Made by a program: the position numbers and the translations under genes. Positions 31,530-48,356 of a DNA stretch of 64,000 nucleotides are shown in pieces; the first letter of the stretch is position 1; each line of letters begins with the position of its first letter. Below the pieces are notes generated by a model, which saw nothing but the letters and a program-made list of their open reading frames with translations, was not told the DNA's origin and did not search any database. The stretch covers positions 556,501-620,500 of the forward strand of contig NZ_NSLI01000004.1 of the NCBI RefSeq assembly GCF_002288825.1. The letters are read 5' to 3'. The stretch is from Sphingomonas lenta (GTDB lineage Bacteria; Pseudomonadota; Alphaproteobacteria; Sphingomonadales; Sphingomonadaceae).

Positions 31530-32822
31530 TCACATCCCGAACGGCCAGGTGTCGTCCGCACTCGCCTCCGTTCCGTCCGCCGCACCCGGCAGCGGCGTCA
31601 CCGCGCCCGTCTCGTCGAACCAGACCCAGCCGTCATACTGCCGCGCGAGGCTCGCCTCGGCATAGTGGCTCCACCGCTCGGTGTCGGGGCGGTAGATGAC
31701 GCCGATGAACCGCTCCAGCCGGTCGGGGCCGAGGTCGATGCGCTCCCGCAAGTCGAGCAGGAACCGCTGGTGGCCCGCGTCGTGGCTCGCGCGCTCCCAC
31801 GAATCCGGGCGCGAGGGGTTGACGCGTTTCACCTCCATCGGCCCGTCCCAGTCGGTCGCCGCCGCGACGGTGCCCGTATGCGTGCCGAAACCGATCAGCC
31901 GCGCGTCGCTGCCGTGCCGCTCGCGCATCAGCTGGCCCAGGTTCAGCTCGCCCCGCTCGCGGCCCATGTCCGTATCGCGCGCGTCGCCGATATGACTGTT
32001 GTGCGCCCAGACGACCGCCTTCACGCCGGGTCTCGCCTCCAGCATCAGGTCCAGCGTGTCCGCCATATGCGTGTCGCGCAAGTTCCAGCTTTCCGCCGAG
32101 CCCTGGTACATGACGCGGTAATAGGCCTCCGCATTCGCCACGAGCCGAGCGTTCTGCGCGGCGTCCAGGAAGTCGGGGTCGTCGGCGCGGCCCTGCTCGA
32201 GCAAGTCGATCAGCATGGCGACGACCTTCTCCTCGCACTCGGCATAGCCCTGCGTCCACGCCTTACGGCCGTAGTGCGCGGGGTCGTCGCGCCAGGGCGT
32301 CAGACACCCGTAGCGGTCGCGCGCGACCGCCGCGGCCTCCGGATCGGTACGGTCGAGATAGTCGATCACCGCCCGGGTCGCGCCGCCCATGTTGTAGAGA
32401 TCGAGGCCGTAGAAGCCGACCTGGGCGTCCGCCGCCCGGTCCCGGTTCCACTCGGTCATCCAGCGCACCAGCGCGTTGACGTCGGTGTTGCGCCACATCC
32501 AGGTCGGGAAGCGGCGGAAGGGCCGGCCCAGCTCCGGGCGCTCGGGAGCCCCGCGCACGCGCCGGTTGATGACCGCCGCGTCCGGCCAGTCCGCCTCGAC
32601 GGCGACGACCGTGAAGCCGTGCCGCTCGACCAGCCGCCGCGTGATCGCGGCGCGGGCGCGGTAGAACTCGCTTGTCCCGTGGCTCGCCTCGCCGAGCAGC
32701 ACCACGCGCGCGTCGGCGTAGCGGTCGAAGGCGGCGGCGAACTCCGGGTCGTCGAGTGGCGGCAGCGGCTCGGCGCGGTCCCGGATCAGCTCGGCGGCGT
32801 CGGACAGTGTCTGTGTGGCCAT
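31530..32822 (-). CDS. Erythromycin esterase family protein
   Basis: This 430-residue protein carries the family's catalytic His in VVLLGEASHGTSEFYRARA and a second conserved His in VVWAHNSHIGDARDTDMG, plus TVVAVEADWPDAAVINRRV. The family includes EreA/EreB macrolide esterases, but most chromosomal members such as this one have no proven macrolide activity. There is no signal peptide, so it acts in the cytoplasm. It is the last gene of a six-gene leftward run. Confidence 0.92.
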   Translation of the reverse strand: MATQTLSDAAELIRDRAEPLPPLDDPEFAAAFDRYADARVVLLGEASHGTSEFYRARAAITRRLVERHGFTVVAVEADWPDAAVINRRVRGAPERPELGRPFRRFPTWMWRNTDVNALVRWMTEWNRDRAADAQVGFYGLDLYNMGGATRAVIDYLDRTDPEAAAVARDRYGCLTPWRDDPAHYGRKAWTQGYAECEEKVVAMLIDLLEQGRADDPDFLDAAQNARLVANAEAYYRVMYQGSAESWNLRDTHMADTLDLMLEARPGVKAVVWAHNSHIGDARDTDMGRERGELNLGQLMRERHGSDARLIGFGTHTGTVAAATDWDGPMEVKRVNPSRPDSWERASHDAGHQRFLLDLRERIDLGPDRLERFIGVIYRPDTERWSHYAEASLARQYDGWVWFDETGAVTPLPGAADGTEASADDTWPFGM

Positions 32823-32880
32823 GGGCGTCCTCCTGCGCGGGAGAACGCATGGGCCGGGTGGCCGGGGGCGGGCGACGTCG

Positions 32881-33675
32881 TTAACTTGTGTGGGTCGCGG
32901 GGCGGCTCACGACCAGCATCGGCCCGAGCTGCGAGTAGCCGTCCCGACGTCCCGCGCCCGGGTCCCACAGGCTCGACACGCTGCCGTCGAGGAACAGCGC
33001 GTCCCGGCAGCCGAGCGCGTCGCGGAACAGCCGGGCGAAGCGGCCGAACGAGACCGGGTCCTCGCTGATGACGAAGTAGGCCGTGCGCCCGTCGCGCACG
33101 CCGACGCCGTTGCGGACGAGGCGGGACTCGCCATCCTCGTCGAAGGCGGGGTGGAGCTCGCCGTCGATCACCAGCATCGGCCCCGACTGGGTGGCGAGGC
33201 GCGGGGAGGGAACGCGCTCGCGGAAGCGGCGGCTCTCGGTCACCGACATGCGGCCGTCCCCGTCCACCGCGAACACGCCGTTGGGCAGGAGGTGGAAGTT
33301 GCCCGGCCCCTGCCGCAGGTTGAGCGGCCGCTCCTCCTCGCCGTCGTCAACGTACAGCCCGATCGGCCGCCCCGCTTCGTCGTACATGCCCGCGTTCATC
33401 GCGAAGCGCACATCCCGCGCGCGCGGCCCCAGCGCCTGCTCCAGTGCGGCGAGGCTGCGTAAGGGCGCGCCGTCCGGCCCGTCCACCACCAGCTCCAGCC
33501 GGTCGCGCCGCGCGTCGACGGGGCAGACGGTGAAGTCCGTCTCCTCGAACACGCGCGCCTCGCAGGCCGCGCGGCGGGGTGCGGTGATCATCTCCACCGC
33601 CGCCGGGTCGGGCTCGGGCTCCCGCTCCGCGCCGCAGCCGGCGAGAAGCAGCGCCGCCGCGAGGAGGCGCTTCAC
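32881..33675 (-). CDS. Phosphodiester glycosidase family lipoprotein (NAGPA-like)
   Basis: This 264-residue protein begins with a lipoprotein signal (MKRLLAAALLLAGCGA; lipobox LAGC). The body shows FAMNAGMYDEAGRPIGLYVDDG, FHLLPNGVFAVD, ATQSGPMLVIDGELH and RDALFLDGSVSSLW, the hallmarks of the NAGPA/DUF2233 fold that cleaves N-acetylglucosamine-1-phosphodiester bonds. Its start overlaps the upstream peptidase stop as ATGA. It is probably membrane-anchored and acts on envelope glycans. Confidence 0.9.
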   Translation of the reverse strand: MKRLLAAALLLAGCGAEREPEPDPAAVEMITAPRRAACEARVFEETDFTVCPVDARRDRLELVVDGPDGAPLRSLAALEQALGPRARDVRFAMNAGMYDEAGRPIGLYVDDGEEERPLNLRQGPGNFHLLPNGVFAVDGDGRMSVTESRRFRERVPSPRLATQSGPMLVIDGELHPAFDEDGESRLVRNGVGVRDGRTAYFVISEDPVSFGRFARLFRDALGCRDALFLDGSVSSLWDPGAGRRDGYSQLGPMLVVSRPATHTS

Positions 33676-35288
33676 CGCCGACGGCTACGCGACTTTGCCC
33701 GGATCGCGCCCCACTCCTGACCGCTACGCCATTCGGGCCAGCGGCCGCCGTCCGCCACCTCGCGGGCGAGCGCGTACACCAGCGCGCCGTCCTGCGCGGC
33801 GGCGGCCATGTCCCACTCCTCGCGGAACTCGTCGCAGCGCTGGTGATAGCACTGCGAATTATACTGCTCGACGACCGCATCGGCGCGTCCGCCGGTAGCC
33901 AGGTCGCGGCCCGCGCGGAAATAGAGCGACGGCACACCCGCCTGCGCAAAGGCGTAGTGGTCGGACCGCTGGTACCAGCCCGCCTCGGGTGCCACCTCCG
34001 GTTCGATGCGGCGGCCCTGCGCCCCCGCCAGCCGCTGCAGGTCGTCCTCCAGGTCGACGCGCCCCGCGCCGATCAGCTCGACCGACCGCGTCGCGGGCAG
34101 CGCGAGGTGCGGGTCGAGGTTGAACACCGCCGCCGTCGTCTCCAGCGGCCGGAGCGGGTCGGCGACGTAATGGTACGCGCCGAGCAGCCCGTCCTCCTCC
34201 GACGTGTAGCCGATGAAGAGCAAGGTGCGCTTGGGCCGCGGCCCTCGCGCGAAGGCGCGCGCGACCTCGATCATCGTCGCGGTGCCGACCGCGTTGTCCA
34301 CCGCGCCGTTGCGGATCGTGTCGCCCGTCGCGTCCGCCGGGCCCGCGCCGTACGCGTCCCAGTGTGCGCCGAACACCACCGTCTCGTCGGCTCTGCCCGC
34401 GCCGTCCAGCTTGGCGACGAAGTTGCGCGTCGTCATGGGCGAAGCGGTCACAGTGGCGGAGCCGCCGATGCTGACGTTCGGCACCGCGACCGCGCGGAAG
34501 CCGGGCCGCTGCGCCTGGGCGATCAGCGCCTCCAGATCGAGGCCCCCGCGCGAGAACATCGCCGCCGCGAGGTCGCCCGAGACATAGCCCGTCAGCCGCG
34601 CCGGGCCGGTCGGCGCGGGCGCGGAGGCGAGGCGGAAGGTCGGGTTGGGGTCGCTGTTCCACAGCTGCTGCCACGGCCAGCTCGTCAGCGCCTGGCGATG
34701 GATCTGCAGCACCGCGACAGCACCCCGCGCGAACGCCGCCTGCGCCTTGCCGCCCGCGTAGCGGCTGCGCTGGCGACCGCCGAACGGCCCCGTCTCCTGA
34801 TCGAAATCGGGGTCGTTGGGCAGGATCAGCACGACCTTGCCGCGGACATCCGCGCCCGCGTAATCGTCCCAGCCGAGTTCCGGCGCGTGGATGCCGAAAC
34901 CGGCGAACACGACGGGCGCGTCCGTCACGCTCGCCGTGCCCTCGTGGCTCGTGCCGATCGACCAGTCGCGCGCGCGGGCCGTAGGCAGGCGGCGGCCGGC
35001 CGCCGTGACCTGAAGGTCGAGCGCGCCCTTGTCCATGCGGATCAGCGGCACGTCCTGGAACCAGGACCCGTTCGGCCCCGCCGGCTGGAGCCCCGCCGCC
35101 TCGAACTGCTGCTTGAGGTAAGCGAGCGTCATCGTCTCCCCGCGCTCGCCGGGGCCGCGGCCCTGGAAGGCGTCGGAGGACATGACGCGCACGTCCTCGC
35201 GGATCGCGTCGGCCTGGACGGGGGAGGGGGTCTGCGCGCCCAGCGGGGCGGCGGCCAGGAGCAGGGCGGAAACGACGGGGAAGCGCAT
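33672..35288 (-). CDS. M28 family zinc metallopeptidase, secreted
   Basis: This 538-residue protein has a signal peptide (MRFPVVSALLLAAAPLGAQ). A PA domain is inserted around residues 130-260 (GKVVLILPNDPDF). The di-zinc site is recognisable: His and Asp in FGAHWDAYG, Asp in NGAVDNAVG, Glu-Glu in GYTSEEDGLLG, Asp in FNLDPHLAL and the final His in RSDHYAFAQAG. It is probably a periplasmic aminopeptidase. It is coupled to the next gene by a 4-base overlap. Confidence 0.93.
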   Translation of the reverse strand: MRFPVVSALLLAAAPLGAQTPSPVQADAIREDVRVMSSDAFQGRGPGERGETMTLAYLKQQFEAAGLQPAGPNGSWFQDVPLIRMDKGALDLQVTAAGRRLPTARARDWSIGTSHEGTASVTDAPVVFAGFGIHAPELGWDDYAGADVRGKVVLILPNDPDFDQETGPFGGRQRSRYAGGKAQAAFARGAVAVLQIHRQALTSWPWQQLWNSDPNPTFRLASAPAPTGPARLTGYVSGDLAAAMFSRGGLDLEALIAQAQRPGFRAVAVPNVSIGGSATVTASPMTTRNFVAKLDGAGRADETVVFGAHWDAYGAGPADATGDTIRNGAVDNAVGTATMIEVARAFARGPRPKRTLLFIGYTSEEDGLLGAYHYVADPLRPLETTAAVFNLDPHLALPATRSVELIGAGRVDLEDDLQRLAGAQGRRIEPEVAPEAGWYQRSDHYAFAQAGVPSLYFRAGRDLATGGRADAVVEQYNSQCYHQRCDEFREEWDMAAAAQDGALVYALAREVADGGRWPEWRSGQEWGAIRAKSRSRRR

Positions 35289-35325
35289 GCCCGACCGCTA
35301 GCCCCGCCCGCGCCGCCGCGCCAGA

Positions 35326-35694
35326 TCAGTTCGTGAAGTAGCCGCCCCAGCCCTTGATGCGGCGGCGGTTGCGCGTGGCGAACGCCCGGGCGCTGAGCGC
35401 GCCGCCGAGCAGCAGCAGGAGCATGAGCGAGCCGAGGCGCGGGAGGGTCGCTTCGGCCGCGACCGCCAGCACCGCCGCGACCGCGATCGCGGCGACATGG
35501 GCGATGCAGGCCCACAGCACCCGCCGGCGCTGCGGCGGGTCCGGCGCGTCGAAGGGCGCGACCACCGCCAGGCACGCCGCCCCGACGGCGATCGCCGCCA
35601 CCACGGCGACCGGCGCTCCGCCCAGGTGCATCCAGGCGGCGACCAGCAGCGACAGGATCGACAGGAGCGCGGCGAAAATGCGGAGCTGAGACAT
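35326..35694 (-). CDS. Small membrane protein, unknown function
   Basis: This 122-residue protein has about four hydrophobic helices (residues 5-23, 28-45, 61-80 and 87-102) and a basic C-terminal tail (RNRRRIKGWGGYFTN). It starts 20 bases after the phosphatase stop in the same leftward run. No family is recognised. Confidence 0.78.
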   Translation of the reverse strand: MSQLRIFAALLSILSLLVAAWMHLGGAPVAVVAAIAVGAACLAVVAPFDAPDPPQRRRVLWACIAHVAAIAVAAVLAVAAEATLPRLGSLMLLLLLGGALSARAFATRNRRRIKGWGGYFTN

Positions 35695-35714
35695 GGTGAC
35701 CCTCGGTATCGGCG

Positions 35715-36554
35715 TTACGCGACGGGGGTCGCGGCCGGGGCCGAGGTGGGCGCGCAGGCCCGCGCCTGCAGGAACTCCACCGTCGAGTCCGCCAGGCGGA
35801 CGGCCGTCAACACGCCCGTCGCATATGCGCCCGTGTCGATCCCGATCCTGTAACGCGTCACCTCCGGCATGTCGTCCGTCCAGCTATGGCCGTGCACGAC
35901 GATCTTCTCGAAACGGTACTCTCCTTCCAAGAACTCGTCGCGGATCCACAGGAGGTCGTCCTCGTCCTGCCTTGCGAGCGGGACCCCCGGCCGGAGCCCC
36001 GCGTGCACGAAGACGTAGTCGCCGCACGTCACCTGCGTCGGCAGGGCGCGCAGGAACTGGAGGTGCGAGGCCGGGAGCCGGTCCATCAGCGCGTCGCGCA
36101 CCGCCCAGCACCGCTCGGCCAGGTCGTCCCCGGGCACCGCGACGTCGTACGCCGCGAGCGTCTCCGCGCCGCCGAACTGGAGCCAGGGCAGCGCCTTGTC
36201 GGGCTCGGCGAGGAAGGTGAGCAGCATCTCCTCATGATTGCCGCGCAGGAACGCGACCTCGACCGTGGCGTGGCGGGACAGCCAGACCAGCGTCGACACC
36301 ACCTTCGCCGACGCCGGGCCGCGATCGACGTAATCGCCGACGAAGATCAGCAGCGGCTTGTCGGCGGGCGCGAGCGTCGCGACGTCCGCCACGATCGCCT
36401 CCAGGAGCTCGACCAGCAGGTCGTAGCGCCCGTGGACGTCGCCCACCGCGTAGACGACCCGGCCCCCCGTCTTCGCCGAGGTCGGCCCGCCGGCGGGCGC
36501 GGCGCGGCGCACCACCTCGACGCCGCGCGAGGGGCCGTCCGTGTGCGCCGTCAT
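35715..36554 (-). CDS. PPP-type serine/threonine phosphatase (metallophosphoesterase)
   Basis: This 279-residue protein carries the PPP signatures VGDVHGRYD, GDYVDRGPAS and LRGNHEEML, then FVHAGLRPG and VVHGHSW. Bacterial proteins of this type include Ser/Thr phosphatases and ApaH-like enzymes; the substrate here is not predictable. Its ATG overlaps the upstream gene's stop as ATGA. Confidence 0.92.
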   Translation of the reverse strand: MTAHTDGPSRGVEVVRRAAPAGGPTSAKTGGRVVYAVGDVHGRYDLLVELLEAIVADVATLAPADKPLLIFVGDYVDRGPASAKVVSTLVWLSRHATVEVAFLRGNHEEMLLTFLAEPDKALPWLQFGGAETLAAYDVAVPGDDLAERCWAVRDALMDRLPASHLQFLRALPTQVTCGDYVFVHAGLRPGVPLARQDEDDLLWIRDEFLEGEYRFEKIVVHGHSWTDDMPEVTRYRIGIDTGAYATGVLTAVRLADSTVEFLQARACAPTSAPAATPVA

Positions 36555-37441
36555 CGGCGCTCGCCGCGGCTGGAGCGGTCGAGAAAGTCGGCCAGCCGGT
36601 TGTAGCGCGCGATCGCCGCGTCGGGCTCGTCGTCCGCGACCTTGCGCGCGCGCGCCCAGCGCGCCCGAACGCCGAACAGATATTCCGCCGGAACGCCGCT
36701 GCGCTTGGCCCGCTCATAGGAGGCGGACAGGCGGTTATGGGCGGCAAGCACGTCCTGGTAGATGCAGTGATCCTCCGGGCTGCCCGGCGCGCAGCCTCTC
36801 CGCCGAGGCGCGGTCGCCCGTTGCGTCCGGCGCTCGGGAGGCGCGGCCGCGAGGACCCTCGTCGCGGAAGGACGCGGCGCGGGCGTCGCCCCCCGTGCGG
36901 CCCGCTCGCGCGCCTCGCTCGAGCGGGCGGCCGTCGCCGGGGCGACGTCTTCCGACCGGCGCGCCTCGCCCGAACGCGGCGCCGCGCTCGGCGCGGCCGC
37001 AGGCGGGGAGGAGCGCGGCTCGGGCGACTCGTCGGCGCGGGGCGACGCGCCGGCGGTGGCGTCCGGAACAGGGCGATCCGGCTGCAATTTCAGGTCGGCG
37101 ACGGCGTCCGGGGTCGGTGGCGCGGTCGGATCGGCCGAGGGTGGTGCGGCCTGCGCGGCCGGACGCTGCGCGACCCGCACTTCCGGGGCCTGCGTCGCCG
37201 TCGGTCCGCCGACGCCCGCCGTCAAACGGTGTACTGCGAACGCCAGGAGGAACAGGAGCAGCAGCGCGGGCGCCGCCACCGTGATCCACCGACCGCCCTT
37301 GCGTGCGCGCGCGACCCCGCCGCCGCGCTCCTGCGGCACGAGCGCCTGGGAACCGGACGGGCGCGCGCCCAGCGGCCGGAAGACGCGCTCCATATCGGCT
37401 CTGACGATATCGTCTCGATCGGACCCGGCCGCCATCATCAC
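36551..37441 (-). CDS. Proline/alanine-rich single-pass membrane protein, unknown
   Basis: This 296-residue protein has a cytoplasmic N-terminus, one membrane helix at about residues 53-70 (ITVAAPALLLLFLLAFAV), a long low-complexity Pro/Ala/Ser/Arg-rich linker, and a C-terminal helical domain (HCIYQDVLAAHNRLSASYERA, then RWARARKVADDEP) of about 90 residues. Cys residues in the C-terminal part (GCAPGSPEDHC) could form a disulfide if periplasmic. It heads the leftward run and is separated from rpoC by a strong terminator. Confidence 0.8.
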   Translation of the reverse strand: MMMAAGSDRDDIVRADMERVFRPLGARPSGSQALVPQERGGGVARARKGGRWITVAAPALLLLFLLAFAVHRLTAGVGGPTATQAPEVRVAQRPAAQAAPPSADPTAPPTPDAVADLKLQPDRPVPDATAGASPRADESPEPRSSPPAAAPSAAPRSGEARRSEDVAPATAARSSEARERAARGATPAPRPSATRVLAAAPPERRTQRATAPRRRGCAPGSPEDHCIYQDVLAAHNRLSASYERAKRSGVPAEYLFGVRARWARARKVADDEPDAAIARYNRLADFLDRSSRGERR

Positions 37442-37533
37442 TCTTTCCGCGACCTCATTGCCGTGTCCTGCATGAAGATCGCGTTTATTGCCAGACCGAC
37501 GCTCGACGCGGGACCGGAAGGCACGCCGTCCGG

Positions 37534-37574
37534 GCGCAAAAAGAAACCGCCGCCCGGGTCTCCCCGGACGGCGG
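37534..37574 (-). terminator. Intrinsic terminator of rpoC
   Basis: Read leftward, a 12-base-pair stem (CCGCCGTCCGGG with CCCGGGCGGCGG, one G-U pair) with loop GAGA is followed by TTTCTTTTTG. It begins about 28 bases after the rpoC stop and is a textbook rho-independent terminator closing the rpoB-rpoC transcript. Confidence 0.92.
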
Positions 37575-37602
37575 CTCCTTCACCTCACGCCTGGCGCGGC
37601 GA

Positions 37603-41916
<4,314 letters not shown>

Positions 41917-41927
41917 GCGCAATTCCC

Positions 41928-42509
41928 TTAGAGGGGTTTGTTCTTTGCAAGTGCCGCAACGGCACCGATGAAAGTCAGCAGTATTAGGACGATAGCAATG
42001 CTTCGGGACGACGGGCTAGTAACGAGTTCATGCAGTAAGTAGCCGGAAGCGACGAGCCCCGCGATCCAGTACTTCAGAGGAACAGCCCGAGATAAAGTAA
42101 GCGACTCTCTTGCCAAATGAAGGATATTCCTTTCTTCCGGCAACCAAGACTCCTTCATCCCAATTGATCGTTGAAACTTGCGCAGCTCCGCCATTCCGCG
42201 ATGCCGTTCGTTCCGAACGTCGGTACGGAACGTCTGACTATCAAGGTACGACTTGATCGCTTTGGCTTGGCCAGCTGCCTCAATGAGGTCTCGACCATCG
42301 CCCCTAGGAACGAGCCCCACCTTAGCCATGACTTGCTGGAGATTTGCCCAGCGGCCATTTACGCTAGCGGCAAAGTACTCCTGCACCGACCAATGCCCGT
42401 CATAAGTGAGTACGAGGCCGTCCTTCTCCAGGTGAAGGACAGTGTCCGAACCGTTCGGCTCGGTCACCGTCCAACCCTGGTCAATAAGGCCTTCGTACTG
42501 CGACGGCAC
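41928..42509 (-). CDS. Unknown two-TM protein inserted between rpoB and rpoC
   Basis: About 193 residues. The soluble N-terminal half begins [18 protein letters not shown] and contains a probable beta section ([15 protein letters not shown]) and a charged helical section ([19 protein letters not shown]). Two membrane helices lie near the C-terminus, about residues 146-166 and 172-190, ending AKNKPL. I recognise no family. The frame starts at a GTG 8 bases after the rpoB stop, with GGAG inside the last rpoB codons, and its stop abuts the rpoC ribosome site, so all three are one transcript. Base and codon use are clearly less GC-rich than both neighbours, which points to horizontal gain. The true start could differ slightly. 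Confidence 0.8.
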   Translation of the reverse strand: MPSQYEGLIDQGWTVTEPNGSDTVLHLEKDGLVLTYDGHWSVQEYFAASVNGRWANLQQVMAKVGLVPRGDGRDLIEAAGQAKAIKSYLDSQTFRTDVRNERHRGMAELRKFQRSIGMKESWLPEERNILHLARESLTLSRAVPLKYWIAGLVASGYLLHELVTSPSSRSIAIVLILLTFIGAVAALAKNKPL

Positions 42510-42517
42510 TGCGTCTG

Positions 42518-46696
<4,179 letters not shown>

Positions 46697-47041
46697 AGAT
46701 GTATTTGCCTCGCCAGCCGTAAATCTCTGTCCCGGAGCCCCGGAACCGGACGCGACGAAAGACGCCGAAAGGCCGACCGCATCGTGGTGCGTCGGCTTCG
46801 GGCGTCCTGGAACCGATGATCCCCCATCCGTATGATGCGCTGCGCGACGGCGCGTCATTTCCCGGGAACCGCGGTGAGGGGGCTATCTAGGCGCTTGCAC
46901 CCCCCTGTCAACACCCGCGCGCTTGATCGCGGCCGCCGGCGCTACTACTCGTCGCGCCCGAACGGTCGTCCCGCCGCACGGCCGCTGGCGCGGCGGGGAC
47001 GGACGGGCGACGGCCGGCCCTTCATCTCGAGGAACGATCCC
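46697..47041. other. Divergent regulatory region between rpoB and the Pro/Thr-rich gene
   Basis: About 345 bases without a gene. The rpoB promoter lies at 46884-46911, leaving a leader of roughly 180 bases before rpoB. On the right side GAGGAA precedes the rightward gene. I see no further protein-like frame. In the usual gene order rplL would sit immediately upstream of rpoB, so this promoter is likely what drives rpoBC here. Confidence 0.6.
46884..46911 (-). promoter_or_regulatory. Sigma70-like promoter for rpoB-rpoC
   Basis: Read leftward there is TTGACA (46911-46906), a 16-base spacer and TAGATA (46889-46884). A perfect -35 box and a near-consensus -10 box are unusual in this GC-rich sequence. 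The start site would be about 46877. Confidence 0.75.
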
Positions 47042-48178
47042 ATGACCTCCCCGCGACGGCGCGCGCTCCTCGCCACCGCCGCCCTGATCCTGCCGGCGAC
47101 CGCGCCCGCGCAGACCGCGCCGCAAACGCCGCCCCAGACCATCCCCGGGCTGGAGGATTACAGCCTTCCCGGCACGCCGACCCCGACGCCGACGCCCGTA
47201 CCCACCCCGATGCCCGCGCCGACGCCCACTCCCGCACCCGTGGAGATGCCGACGCCCGCGCCGACGCCCACCGCCCGCGCGACCCCGCGCGCCGTGCCGA
47301 CGCCCGCACCGGCCCCGGTGGCGAGCCCGACACCCACGCCCGTTCCGGTTCCCACGGCCGAGGCCGCCCCCGCGTCGCTCCCGAGTCCGACGCCCGAGCC
47401 CAAGCCGGTCCCGGCGGAGCGGGAAGGGGAGGGCGGCCTGCTCTTGCCGATCGGCGGCGCGGCGGTCGTTGCCGCGGCGGCCGCGGCCTGGTTCCTGCGC
47501 CGACGCCGGCGCGAAACGCCGCTCGTGCCGGAGGTGCCCGCCGCTGCGCCGCCCGAGTCCGTCGCCCGACCCGAGCCGCCCACGTCCGCCGTCACCCCGT
47601 CACCGCCGCCCGCGCCCGCCGCCACCCCGCCCGAGCCCGAGCCGCAGTTCCTCGCCCGACCCGCGCCGGCCGGCCCCCGCGCGCGGCTCGCGCTGGAGCT
47701 CCGCCCGTCGCGCGCGGGCGTCAACATGGTCACCGCCACCGTCGAGGCGGAGGTCGCGCTGACCAACACGGGCGACGCGCCCGCGGAAGGCGTGCGGCTC
47801 GGCGTCGCGCTGCTCAGCGCGCATGCCGGCCAGGACGCCGAGCTCGCCGACTTCTACGCCCGCCCGATCGCCCGCCCCGCGGCCGCGCCCTTCGCGCTCC
47901 AGCCCGGCGAGACGCGCCGCGTCCGCGCCGTCGCCGTGCTGCCGCACGAGGCGATCAAGGTCATGACCGCCGCGGGACGCGAGATGTTCGTGCCCGTGGT
48001 CGCCGTGAACGCGCTCTACCGCGCCGGATCGGGCGTGGACGGCCAGACCGCCCAGGCCTTCGCCGTCGGCGTGGAGCGCGTGGACAGCCCCAAGCTCGCG
48101 CCCTTCTGGCTCGACCGCCCGACGCGCACCACCGACCAGGTCGCGGCGCGGCCCCACGCGGCGGCGCTGGAGCGCTAG
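47042..48178 (+). CDS. Pro/Thr-rich membrane protein, unknown function
   Basis: About 378 residues. A signal peptide (MTSPRRRALLATAALILPAT) is followed by a long low-complexity region of PTP and PAP units (about residues 35-130), one membrane helix around residues 139-153 (PIGGAAVVAAAAAAWFL) with a basic stop-transfer (RRRRRE), a second Pro-rich linker and a C-terminal domain from about residue 215 (RARLALELRPSRAGVNMVTA, EVALTNTGDAPAEGVRLGVA) that looks like an Ig-like beta sandwich. GAGGAA precedes the ATG. It lies in the segment separating rplL from rpoB, opposite in orientation to both. Confidence 0.8.
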   Translation: MTSPRRRALLATAALILPATAPAQTAPQTPPQTIPGLEDYSLPGTPTPTPTPVPTPMPAPTPTPAPVEMPTPAPTPTARATPRAVPTPAPAPVASPTPTPVPVPTAEAAPASLPSPTPEPKPVPAEREGEGGLLLPIGGAAVVAAAAAAWFLRRRRRETPLVPEVPAAAPPESVARPEPPTSAVTPSPPPAPAATPPEPEPQFLARPAPAGPRARLALELRPSRAGVNMVTATVEAEVALTNTGDAPAEGVRLGVALLSAHAGQDAELADFYARPIARPAAAPFALQPGETRRVRAVAVLPHEAIKVMTAAGREMFVPVVAVNALYRAGSGVDGQTAQAFAVGVERVDSPKLAPFWLDRPTRTTDQVAARPHAAALER

Positions 48179-48356
48179 GCGCGCCGCGGGAGAAGAGCCG
48201 GTCGCCGCGCCGATGCCGACCGACGGGCGCCCGCCGGCATCCGCCAAGGTTGGAGGGCCCACTTGGAGGGATCGGCCGCAACTCGACGAGCCGGCATCCG
48301 CCCGCGCGCCTTCGGCCGCCGCACCCCGTTAAACCTTTGTTCGCCATGACGGTGCG

